From contig KL197757.1 of NCBI GenBank assembly GCA_000697665.1, positions 6,687-34,519 on the forward strand: a DNA stretch of 27,833 nucleotides, written 5' to 3'. The notes below the pieces were generated by a model. It was not told where the DNA came from and made no database searches. It saw only the letters and a list, made by a program, of their open reading frames with translations. Every line of letters starts with the position of its first letter. Position 1 is the stretch's first letter. This stretch comes from Jaapia argillacea MUCL 33604 (Eukaryota > Basidiomycota > Agaricomycetes > Jaapiales > Jaapiaceae). A program made the position numbers and the translations under genes. This document shows, one piece after another, positions 11,235-20,108 of the stretch.

Positions 11235-11897
11235 CATTCGGAACTTGACTCTCTGAAAGCACATGGGCTTCTCATTGTGAGCATGTCGTCGAGATATTTC
11301 GTGAAGTCAAAGTGCTGCTTGGAGGGTGGGTCGTGCTGGTACCTGCCGCACTCTGTTGCAGTGTTTCGTCCTTGGAGTGAGTCAAAGGAGAGGCATTCTC
11401 GTGATCTGCGCCCTTCCCAATTCCCACTTACACCAGACACCGAGAGTCTCGCTTTCCATCGGTAATCAACTCTTGAGCTATCAAGCCCTGATAATGTGTT
11501 ATCATTTCCTTTTATTCTGAGGATTCATTATCGTAGTTGACCATTCTTTATAATTCTTACAATCAGGTGGTCATGTATAACTATGCCAGATCTGGAACCA
11601 TTGTGGTGACCAAAGTTGGTCAACGGTCTCCAGGCATATCCACCCCTCACCTTTTTCCTGATGGGTGTTATTTGGCTTCTTGGCCATTGAGAGCGAGAAT
11701 ACACATTACATGGGGGCACAGAGTATCGACGACAAGAAAACGGGCAAAAGAATTTGGGTGTGACTGATCCACAGTCACACCGGACTGGTCCTGTTGACGG
11801 TCCACCAGGTCCTATTGGCACTTTTGTAACTTCGTGCCACAGCAAGAATTGGGGTGAGAATCTGAATTCAGATTCTCGTGTTTTCGCAGCGGATTCT
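11235..11897. other. Right interior of Harbinger element, no assignable gene
   Basis: Medium-length frames exist on both strands (for example 11528-11926 minus) but lack motifs. A plus-strand stretch near 11640-11690 reads like a single WD40-type PDG..LAS block but is too short to support. Confidence 0.35.
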
Positions 11898-11934
11898 TCA
11901 AGAATGTGGATTATTGAAGTTGTCAAACAGGGCC
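11898..11934 (-). repeat. Right terminal inverted repeat of Harbinger element
   Basis: Its reverse complement begins GGCCCTGTTTGACAAC and continues AATAATCCACATTCTTGA, matching the left end. TTA follows at 11935-11937. Confidence 0.85.
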
Positions 11935-11937
11935 TTA

Positions 11938-12402
11938 AGATGCTGTGCTTTGCATATGGCGGCCACTACAGCATCTCAAGCCTACTAAATGGGCTGCCTT
12001 GTTGAACGCAAGGGACAGCTGTTAGGCTATCAGTGAACCTATGTCATGATGGCCGACCCACTACCAACCAACACATATGAGGGTGGCCGCCCCTCTAGTA
12101 ATACATACTGGCCTGTACATTATCAACCCCTGTCGGCTGGTGTCGGTTCACTTGATAAAAATGGTGTTTGGTACCATCAGGTGGTAGGTTAGTAAAGGGG
12201 TTAAATAGCTGAACAGTGTGTGTAGTGGGGAAGGATGTGCCTTGAAATTCCAGCTATGATCCCATACATAGTCTTGGTGTTTGTTGTGATGCTTAAAATG
12301 GGGCAGCAGATGCGTAAATCAGAGTCAGGGACTCTGGCGCTCCAGCACTGCTACTGATGTTCAAGTGGACAAGCCGAGGAATACAAAGGAGTATGGACAC
12401 CT
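11938..12402. other. Intergenic, no gene seen
   Basis: No open frame of note, repeat or RNA gene recognised between the Harbinger element and the MITE. Confidence 0.4.
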
Positions 12403-12560
12403 TATACTGTACTGATACGACCAAAGTGGTAGTCATACGTCACAGACATTTTCCGCCCATATTTGAAATATTCTTTTCTGGATTTTTCCATTTTTATAAG
12501 CTCCCGAAAAATCAAAAAAATGCCAAAATCACGCCACTTTGGTCATATTAGTACAGTATA
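12403..12560. mobile_element. 158-bp MITE with 27-bp terminal inverted repeats
   Basis: The left end reads TATACTGTACTGATACGACC then AAAGTGG. The reverse complement of the right end reads TATACTGTACTAATATGACC then AAAGTGG, matching 25 of 27 bases. The interior is AT-rich, non-coding and too small to encode a transposase. Ends of the CTGTAC type with TA at the borders fit a Tc1/mariner-type origin, but the TA duplication cannot be separated from the TATA at the ends. The superfamily is an inference. Confidence 0.75.
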
Positions 12561-13572
12561 CTAGAGCCCAAAGAGTGGAATGTTGTAGAAAGGTATGGAA
12601 CAAACAAAAGATAGTGTCTAGGGAACAGCATATAACAAGATAGAATGTTGAAGAACAAGGTAGAATGTCCAGAGAGTCATTAACCTGCTGAATGGGGTAT
12701 AGTAGGAGAATACAAGTTAATAATAGAATGAAGTGATATATAAATAGAGAAAGTCTGAGGGATCAAGAGAGATAAGACAAGATAAGATAAAAAATGAAAC
12801 AGGTACTAGCAAATGCTGGGGAGTAAGTATATTCCCGCTACTTTAGTAGTGGGTCTTGTACCATCGTATGGTTCACAGGCGCTCTGCCATTTTTTCGCTC
12901 AATTACAAAGCTGAGACATTCTTTTGTCTGAGCCTGAAAACCCGAGGGAGTTTCCATGTCCATCTCAAATACTCCACTGGCAAATGCCAATTGTCACGGA
13001 CTACCATCCCCTGTATCCCAACATTCAAATCTAATGTCCCTCCATGGTTCACATCTCTCTCATGGCATTGGCATCCTCCTCGACGTACGGCAGCCCCAAT
13101 CTCTGTTCAATCAACTTCGCTCACATGGGCTGAACCACATCATTCCTCACTTCATTGTATAGCTCATGTGGGTGGAGCTGCTGCTGTCGTGTATCATTCG
13201 TTCTTGTGCAATATGTATTTATTGTTTGTGCCATTGTCCAATACAACACTTGCCCAGGCTGTCGTTTAAGAGAAGAAACTGGTGTCCATTCTGTGGATTT
13301 TTCTCCAGATGTGTAGGTGAAGTTATGACGGTTCCTTTGCACAATAAATAGTTCCTGCGCCCTGCCTAATCAATCCTGCACATGCTGTATAAACTGAACC
13401 GCTGTGTCTGATACACTCAGAATTCTTTGAGTCCCATCCTTCCAAGACAACCCTGACCCCTTTGGGTGGTCAATTAAGTAGATATTGTATGACTGTCAAG
13501 TTAAGAATGATATGATATCTACGGTACTATGTTACACATCATAATTGGAATCAACAAAAACACAGTTGGTTC
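12561..13572. other. No gene recognised; promoter-like A-rich patch
   Basis: Around 12580-12800 there is a purine-rich patch with imperfect TAGAATGT repeats and a TATATAAATAGAG motif, reminiscent of an LTR promoter. I could not find matching termini. The plus-strand frames at 12856-13351 shift against each other and carry no motif. Confidence 0.35.
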
Positions 13573-13730
13573 AAGGGGGAGAAAGGGAAGGAGGAGAATG
13601 GGGATAGGGAGGGAGGATGAGGATGGGGGTAAGGGAGGGGAGAGAGAGAGGGAGGGAGGTGAGGGCGAGGGTGAAGGTGAGGGTGAGGGTGAGGGAGGGG
13701 AGGAGGAGGATAGGAAGGAGTTGGTGAGTT
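13573..13730 (+). repeat. Polypurine (G/A) tract with GGGTGA repeats
   Basis: About 160 bases are almost entirely purine on the plus strand, including GAGAGAGAG and tandem GGGTGA-like hexamers with multiple G runs. The complementary strand therefore shows a long open Ser-Pro frame (13519-13929) that reflects composition, not a gene. It could form a triplex or G-quadruplex. Confidence 0.8.
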
Positions 13731-14168
13731 CTGGGTTTCCTGGAGCTGGGGAGAATAGCCTAGTACTTAAAAGGAGATAGAATGAGACATACCAGGTTGG
13801 TAGGGTGATATCAATACAAATCCGAGCCCCTTCTACCATTCCGACTCGGTATGAACAACCATCATACTTATCCCTGCAATCTCCAAAGCTGGAGGGTGAC
13901 GAGAACATGTGTCTAATCAGGAAAACCAATGCTAAACAGTCATTTGATGAGATGAGAGGTTCGTAAGCAAGCAGAGACGAGTGTTGTTGACAAACGTTGG
14001 GCTTGGGGATGGGGAGGCAAACGAGAAACGAGCACGTGAGAAAGATTTATGAATTGAACTTCCAAAGATAGGCATGATATTGCCATATTTGGATGTGTTG
14101 GCAATTCCCAAAAGAAGCTGTTTATCTACAAATACCTATGGGTTAGCAAAAATCTATTCAAGTCAAAT
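13731..14168. other. Downstream of gag stop, no pol sequence seen
   Basis: On the minus strand this lies directly after the gag stop codon, where a Ty3/gypsy element would be expected to continue into protease and reverse transcriptase. No such motifs are visible, so the element is truncated or was gag-only. Confidence 0.45.
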
Positions 14169-14956
14169 TTAAGGTAGCTTATCGGCCTGAATTGGCCACC
14201 CAAGGGCCTCATGCAATACAAGATTGATTCTAACTGCTTCATTCCTCCTGAATGCACCAAGTATCAATGAGCAAATGCGACACCAAGCCCTTTCTTTTGG
14301 GTTAAGGTAGCAGATCGGTTCTAGAGGGCAGTCGCTGGCCAAATGGCCATGTGTCACACAATTGAAACATTCCCCTGTACATACGCCAGCGGTCCTGGGG
14401 TAGAGTGGGAAGGGTGTGCCCTGTTCGACACATGTACGCTCGCCATACTTCTGAAACCAGGCCTGCTTTTGGGCTTCATATGCAAGGTGACCTGTCAGAG
14501 TATCTGGGTGATGAGGTAGTTCATCGATCCTAGCTTGAAAGGCTGCCTTCTCTGCATCGGTCATTGCTGCGTGCATTGGCTGAGCTGGAGCCGGTTGTCG
14601 CTGTACGGGGTAAGTGGACGCATTTCTCTGCACAACTCCCGTGATTGGATTTGCTGGTGCTGCGACTCAAGCAACCACTACAGGGGCTCTAGGTGCTGCT
14701 GATGGTGGGCCAGGTGGGTTGGAAGATGCTGTGGGGAGGCACTGTCGTGTTGCAGGAGATTCGAGAAGCTGGAGTCGACGTGCAAGGTCACGACTTATCT
14801 CCTGATCACGTTGCATCCTCTCCACTCCATCCTTAATGTGCTCCATATCAACCTCCCTAACGGCCTTGCAAAAGTCCGCCCAATTCGCATGCTTCGAGTC
14901 TACCTTCAACTTGAGGATATCCAGCAATGATTTGCGGACCATCCCAATGTACATGT
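14169..14956 (-). pseudogene. Ty3/gypsy-type gag, C-terminal part (split by hAT)
   Basis: Gag is the structural protein that packages retrotransposon RNA. This part continues the frame of 20101-21197 across the hAT insertion. It enters at the target site GTACATGT (14949-14956) and reads GMVRKSLLDILKLKV and HIKDGVERMQRDQEISRDL, then a proline-rich linker. A zinc knuckle follows at 14328-14369, CFNCVTHGHLASDC, matching the CX2CX4HX4C pattern of nucleocapsid domains. The frame ends at TAA 14169-14171. One in-frame TGA lies at 14667-14669, explainable by CGA to TGA. With both insertions and the duplicate target bases removed, the whole frame counts 403 codons including stop. Confidence 0.82.
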
Positions 14957-14972
14957 TAAGGCTCAGCATGGA
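14949..14972. repeat. hAT left target duplication and terminal repeat
   Basis: GTACATGT (14949-14956) is the target duplication, repeated at 20101-20108. The terminal repeat TAAGGCTCAGCATGGAT follows at 14957. Confidence 0.92.
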
Positions 14973-14979
14973 TACAAGT

Positions 14980-15123
14980 GTACCTACAGCACCTACAGGT
15001 AGCATCCGTGGGATACCCACAGGTTCGAATGGCTTTGTATATCCGTACCTACACTATCTACACCTGGTGGATGTAGGTGGGGATTCGTCTACCAACAGTA
15101 TCCAACCACAGGTACCTGTATCC
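14980..15123. repeat. hAT left subterminal repeats
   Basis: Several ACCTACAGGT, CCCACAGG and GGTACCTGTATCC motifs cluster here. GGTACCTGTATCC at 15111-15123 has its exact reverse complement at 19930-19942. Such subterminal repeats are usual transposase-binding sites in hAT elements; the binding role is inferred. Confidence 0.6.
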
Positions 15124-15152
15124 GAAATCTAAATATACATTGTCAACAGCGA

Positions 15153-18093
15153 CTAAGGATCAATCATCTCAACCTCACTACCACTACAAGTACTTGAGGT
15201 TACATTCGACTCTGATGGTAAGGTACGCCGCTTACCCTTGGAGGGATTCTTCCTCCTGATGTTCTCAATTAGCTCATCATGGGGGACCAGACCATTGTCG
15301 GACCATGACCCAAGCACACACGCTGCTCAGATAGTCTCATCAGCAAGGGAGTGACGTAGCTTCGAGACAAGACGACCACCACTAGAGAATGATCGTTTGA
15401 CATCAGTAGATGCAGCTAATGAAAGTTGAGTTAGCATTGTGTTAGGCAAATTGACTGGCTCGAGATCGGAGAGAATATATTACCTGGCGCAGTTAGAAAA
15501 TCAAGTGCCATTGTGGCGAGAGGATTCTTCTCCGGTGTTTGACTGGTCCAATAGATGATTGGGTTGTCGACATGAGATAGGTTGGGGGTGGATAAGTATT
15601 CAGTGAGTGCGTCCTTGGACAAGGTGTCACCGCTGCGGTGAACGTTGCAGAAGTATTTTTGCGTTGCCGAACTCTTCAAAAGCAGTGAGCAGGAGACAGA
15701 TAGTGAGGCTTGACAAAACGTACTTGGTTTACAGGGGCTGGGAGAGGTAGTGTGATGGTAGGCTTATACTTCGCTTCCCATTCTTCCCGTACAACATCGA
15801 TGGCCTCCTTGATCCAAGACTCTTGCCACTTCATTTCACGGAAGTATGAGAGCTTATAGGTGGGGTAGAGGACTGTTCAATCTTGTAAGTCTTGCGAGTG
15901 GGGAGGATGAAGATGAAATATAAAATTACTCATCGCGGCTCGATACATGATTGAGTCATCGGTTCGGCTATAGTACTTGTTCATGATCTTTAATCCTCGT
16001 GTTGCTGCCATGCGGACGGCAGGCAGATAAGCCTCGTTGCAAGCCCAGTCGTCCATGGCATTTGTGAGGCTGTCCATGTAGGGGATGACTTGATGGAGTA
16101 AAGGTGTTCCCGTTTCCGAGATATCCTTTGTTGCGACAAGGAAGAGCTGTGGTAGCTTTAAGCCAACGACAAAGAGAAGATATTGAGATGAAAGAACTTG
16201 GACATACATCAAGTAGGGGATTGAGCTATTCAAGCAACAGCCATTCCTTCTCGTCGAGGATGAATCAACGCAAGCGAACCCCATCTCACTTGTTGAACTC
16301 CGCAAAATTGCAGAGCCCATCCAAAATGTCCTTCATCGGAATGGCACGACCCAGCATTTTGGCAACGGTATTCCACCGTGTCGCCACCAGCCGAAGTAGC
16401 ACCCTCTTGGGGAGTTTGTGGTGCCGACAGAGCTTGTGGAGTTGCTCTCGGATTGTCGGGGAGTGGAAAACCTTCTTGCTGAGGTTGCTGATCTGTATGA
16501 AGGGAGATCATCTCTATCATACAAGCAAATTTTATCTATGCATACCTTGAGGACAGAGGAGCAGCCCAAGGTAACCTGAGCTCGTGTGAGGGGACCTATT
16601 GCAAACTCAGCCACCTCGACCTCCTCATCCAACTCGGCTAGAATTCTGTCATCTTCGGCTGCTGCATCCTCATCCAACGGGTCCAATGCCGAAGTGTCGT
16701 CATCGTCGTCATCCCCATCTTCGAGCTCGGAGAGAATTGCCTCATCAGCAGCAGCTTCGTCAGCCTTGTTGCTTGACTTTCGAGATCGAGCAAATTGAGA
16801 CAAAATTGCCTTGGAAACGAAGCAGATTCAGTATTGTATCACGAGGGTGGACACGAGCATACCTTAACGACGAGATTCAGGATATGGGCAAAGCACATGA
16901 CCCGATATAAAGCTCCACGGAATTTCGGAAGCGAGACACCAAGGGTGTCAATCATAGGCCCATTATTCGAGGCATTATCGCAAACAACACCGAGAACCTA
17001 GGTTCTGTGTCAAGGTTCTTGTTGCTCATTATCGAGGATTGAATAGCTTACTTTGTCTTGAATCCTGTATTCCCTCAAGCATTCCACCAACCTCTCACTA
17101 AGGTAAACCCCTGTATGTGCCTTCGTCATCCTGTAGACAGTTAGCATCAGCAAGACTTGTATATACACTACAACAACGTGACTCACTTGATGAAGTCAAG
17201 AGTGAATCGCCGCATCTCTCCCTTGTAAAGCAGGAGTACCACGACACCGAGGAATGAGAGAACATTTGGCGTTGTCCAACCATCAACTGCCAAATGTAAC
17301 ATTCCGAAATGGGCCTAAAAGCGTAGTTACCTTTAGCAACAGTGGATTGAGGCTAGATATGATAATCACCTGAAGGAATGCTGCAATATGAGCCTTCGAC
17401 AAAGAAAACATTTCCTTGACATCGCGAGAGACGGTACTCGGACTTGGGATATCAATATTACCGTGGAGCATTGTGAAAATCTCCACAAGCTCCTCGTCCT
17501 CGACGATGACAAAGGGCCAGCTACGCCTCGCACACCACATAGCAAGGAGGTACTGGAACCTAGGATAGCTATACGATGAGCCCTGAGCGAAGGCTCGGAG
17601 TGCCCCAGTTTGCGTTGTTACTTGAGGCTCGCAGTGCTTGAGGTGGCTTTGTAAATTTGATGTTGAGTCCTCGAAGCGTTCGCGGCTAACAGAAACGCTC
17701 GGGTTCCTGTTGAATTGTGAGTGTTCGTACAGACATGAGGAAGTAACAAGACACTTACTTCTTACAGACAAACTTATACATAATCTTGTCGCCCTTGCGT
17801 TCGATCGTGGGCTCGAGGTAGTGGGTGTAAACCCCAGATCGCCACGCCTGCATCTGTGCCACTGAAACGAAAGTTAGTCCCAGTCAATCGAGCAAGATTA
17901 GAGTGTGATACGAACCAAGAACATCCTCCTTCATACCCTTGTATTTCGCCGCGAGCCATGCATGCTTCTGTTGTGCAGCGGTCAGGTTTTCATTCGCGGG
18001 CGTAGATGACGATGACATTGGGGTAACAGCCTCGGTTTGCTCAGGAGACGAGGAGCGTGTGCGCGCCCGTTTGGATCGCTTGCGAGACACCAT
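15153..18093 (-). pseudogene. hAT transposase, 12 exons, four nonsense codons
   Basis: A cut-and-paste transposase of the fungal hAT type, about 778 residues from ATG 18093 to TAG 15153. Exons from the 5' end: 18093-17916, 17861-17759, 17706-17370, 17314-17187, 17130-17052, 16997-16863, 16809-16546, 16492-16208, 16155-15930, 15872-15724, 15673-15484, 15415-15153; all junctions keep phase. In order: a basic N-terminus (RKRSKRARTR), a BED-like zinc finger (FVCKKNPS to LQSHLKHCEP), VDGWTTPNVLSFLG (first Asp, residue about 217), VVCDNASNN (second Asp, about 282), FAHILNLVVK, an acidic insert, ISETGTPLLHQVIPY, and the C-terminal dimerisation region. Stops at 16286-16288, 16265-16267, 16226-16228 and 15327-15329 all fit C-to-T changes. 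The conserved VERxFS motif reads VKRSFS (Lys codon 15396-15398). Confidence 0.9.
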
Positions 18094-19353
18094 GGGGGTG
18101 AAGCAGGTGTGAGGGAGGTCGGAGGGTGGAGATTTATGATGCTGCAATAAAATCAAACGCGTTCAGCAAATAGACTGGATATAGCAGGACAAAGACAATA
18201 CGAACCACAAGTCAGGAGTATTTGACCACCTCAGAACATCTGGATGGGGGCTGTTCGACTCGGGGTGCTGCGATGTGTTGGTGATGAGACAAACCATCTA
18301 AATTGAGATGGTGCTCAAGTCAGCCGACGTGGTCCCGCCCTACAGAAACCTGGGATAGAGGTCTAGAGAGGTATAAAATTGTCAGATCAAGCAGTTGCAA
18401 CAGCGATTGTCCGGCTTACCGGATGATGGGCAGTCTCACCCACTACACCAACACAAAAATGAAATTTATTGCTGCCCGCGAGCGTATCTCGGGCATCCTA
18501 AAGGTCCTACTGCATTTGAGGTGAAGTTGAGCTGTCCGGAAATGGCAGAAAAATTGCAAAATAAAACTCACAGATGGATCGGCTGATAGGGGGGCACCGA
18601 GGGCGGCACGCGTTGGATATGCTGATCGGGGATGCCATTTGGATAGCTCCAAGCCACGAAAGTCACTGTCCAACAGTGTCGAGGCAAGTCAGTGGCAAAA
18701 CAATGTTCCACAGGATAAAACCTACCACAAATGATATTAGAATTTTGCATCGATGAATTGCACTGAGGGATTTGCGAGACATCTCGTCCTGTACTTGAGA
18801 GGGACCATGGTTTGCATGCAGTCGTGGACTTCAAAACATGGAAGGGTTCCGTGTTTGGCAGCCTGCATCGGACAAATTGCATGGTCCGTGCGCAATGCAT
18901 AGGCGGTCCGTGCGCGCAATTTCGACTATATAGTCTCCCCAAACTCAAGCTCCATTCCCAACCACCGCCCTGCGACACCTGAAGGGTGTTCGACTCGGAT
19001 GAGCTCAACAACGTCCACCGTGAAGCTATTATTGTTTCGACCATTGTAAATTATTTCTATCTGATCGGGAGTCTATAGTATATACTCAGATTAAGTATTT
19101 CAGTCTCGGTGTGTCTCGACGAATACCAATCCATACGGTTGGCTAGCCGACATCGACAACGAGATAACAATGAAGGTCTCTGTCCACTGTCCCATCTTCA
19201 GGGACCATCGACTTGATTTGGCCTCAGCAATCAAGTTCCTCGTTACAAAAGATGCCCTGTCTGTTAATTTTCTAACCCAATTTCAGGTCGTTCTAGTATT
19301 CACGCTCATAGACAGCCACGGAGCGAGTGTCTACTCAAGTCTGTAAAATCATC
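18094..19353. other. hAT intergenic region between divergent genes
   Basis: About 1.26 kb upstream of both genes of the element, probably holding both promoters. CTGTTCGACTCGG near 18247 recurs as GTGTTCGACTCGG near 18986, and GGTCCGTGCGC occurs twice near 18881-18918. TATA-like runs lie near 18926 and 19076. Open frames here lack motifs. Confidence 0.45.
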
Positions 19354-19838
19354 ATGGTCACGTTGGTAAGTCGCCCAACATTATAATGTTGATTTTGTTC
19401 TGATGCGACATTCGATAGCTTGTACGACCGCAATTGCCATTGACTAGGTGGCCCAATGTACTCCTCGATGCTGACCACAACATTTTGGCTGCAATGAGGA
19501 GTGCCCAACGGTTCATCAGCAATCTTCGTGACCTACAACGTCTACTCGCCGACCCACAGCTCATCAATTCACCAATGCTTTTCCACAACACTATGCAGGT
19601 TGCTGCTCTCGCTGGTCGTCTCGTCGATATTGGAGGTGGGGATATCTTAGGGGCTGTTGAACAAGTTTGCGCTGCCTTAACAGTGAGTCCAAGACTGTCT
19701 CGTGATGATCTGCATTCGCTGAATGCTTATGACCTTCTGAACCAGGACATTTTGGTCTTTGAGGATGCCTCAGATTTGCCTGCTCTTGAGCCAGTAGAAG
19801 CACATGATGTTATTCTGACTACTGGGGAGCTCGACTAA
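19354..19838 (+). CDS. Accessory protein of the hAT element, unknown function
   Basis: Unrecognised product of 143 residues. Exon 1 is only four codons (ATG GTC ACG TTG, 19354-19365). It is followed by a 53-bp intron with clean GTAAGT donor and TTCGATAG acceptor (19366-19418), then a 140-codon exon to TAA 19836-19838. The protein has a Leu/Arg/Pro N-terminus (LLVRPQLPLTRWPN), a helical middle (AMRSAQRFISNLRDLQRLL) and an acidic C-terminus with many Asp and Glu. No stop or frameshift interrupts it, in contrast to the transposase in the same element. It lies wholly inside the hAT terminal repeats, transcribed away from the transposase. It may be an element-encoded helper or a captured host gene. 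Reading without the intron, the start would be ATG 19434. Confidence 0.6.
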
Positions 19839-19886
19839 CCTGTCTAGTGTACCAGTATTAAAAAAATCTCGATTATGCAGTCAATA

Positions 19887-20065
19887 CCTGTATGTACATG
19901 CAAATACCCGTAGGATAGGTGTATCTGACGGATACAGGTACCTGAACCCATGAGTAACTGGAATACCTGTTTAACCGTACCTGTGGATACAGGTATTTGT
20001 TGTCAACTTACCTGCTGGATGTGGGTGGACTCTGAGAAACTTTGCATATCTGTAGGTTCGGATGC
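19887..20065. repeat. hAT right subterminal repeats
   Basis: Dense copies of TACCTGT, GGATACAGGTA and ACCTGTGGATACAGG occur just inside the right terminus, mirroring the left end. GGATACAGGTACC at 19930-19942 is the exact complement of the motif at 15111-15123. Confidence 0.65.
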
Positions 20066-20083
20066 AGATGAATCTGTGGATGC

Positions 20084-20108
20084 ATCCGTGCTGAGCCTTA
20101 GTACATGT
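20084..20108. repeat. hAT right terminal repeat and target duplication
   Basis: ATCCGTGCTGAGCCTTA (20084-20100) is the terminal repeat. GTACATGT (20101-20108) is the second copy of the target duplication. Confidence 0.92.

Larger units (their letters stand above)
5529..11934 (+). mobile_element. PIF/Harbinger DNA transposon with nested insertions
   Basis: The left end GGCCCTGTTTGGCAGC at 5529 and the right end (reverse complement GGCCCTGTTTGACAAC, ending 11934) form terminal inverted repeats. These continue, with small gaps, through AATAATCCA and ATTCTTGA to about 38 bp. TTA flanks both ends (5526-5528 and 11935-11937), the 3-bp target duplication usual for this superfamily. Inside are a DDE transposase (plus) and a Myb/SANT-like gene (minus), the two-gene, convergent arrangement typical of Harbinger elements. 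The total is 6406 bp, or about 4.0 kb once the nested LTRs at 5796-7505 and 10564-11234 are subtracted. Both genes carry stops, so the copy is non-autonomous. Confidence 0.88.
14957..20100 (-). mobile_element. Complete hAT DNA transposon, 5144 bp
   Basis: The ends TAAGGCTCAGCATGGAT (14957) and the reverse complement of the right end, TAAGGCTCAGCACGGAT (20100), match except for one base. They are flanked by a perfect 8-bp duplication GTACATGT (14949-14956 and 20101-20108), the length characteristic of hAT elements. The element contains a hAT transposase pseudogene on the minus strand and a divergently oriented small gene on the plus strand, with 1.26 kb between the two start codons. Subterminal ACCTGT-type repeats occur at both ends. 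It is inserted in a gag ORF in a way that restores the frame when removed. The intact termini and few disabling changes suggest a fairly young insertion. Confidence 0.93.

Noticed and set aside
11537-11767. Possible WD40 repeat block (FPDGCYLAS)
   Set aside because: Only one short block, with no WD dipeptide or neighbouring repeats in frame.
12580-12850. Copia-type solo LTR
   Set aside because: A TATA-like motif and a TGTTG start are present, but no matching CAACA end or target duplication could be found.
13519-13929. 136-codon minus-strand Ser/Pro-rich ORF
   Set aside because: It is the complement of a polypurine tract; the repeated Ser-Pro text is compositional.
18568-19044. 158-codon minus-strand ORF in the hAT element
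   Set aside because: No motif, lies in the shared upstream region of two divergent genes, and overlaps promoter-like sequence.
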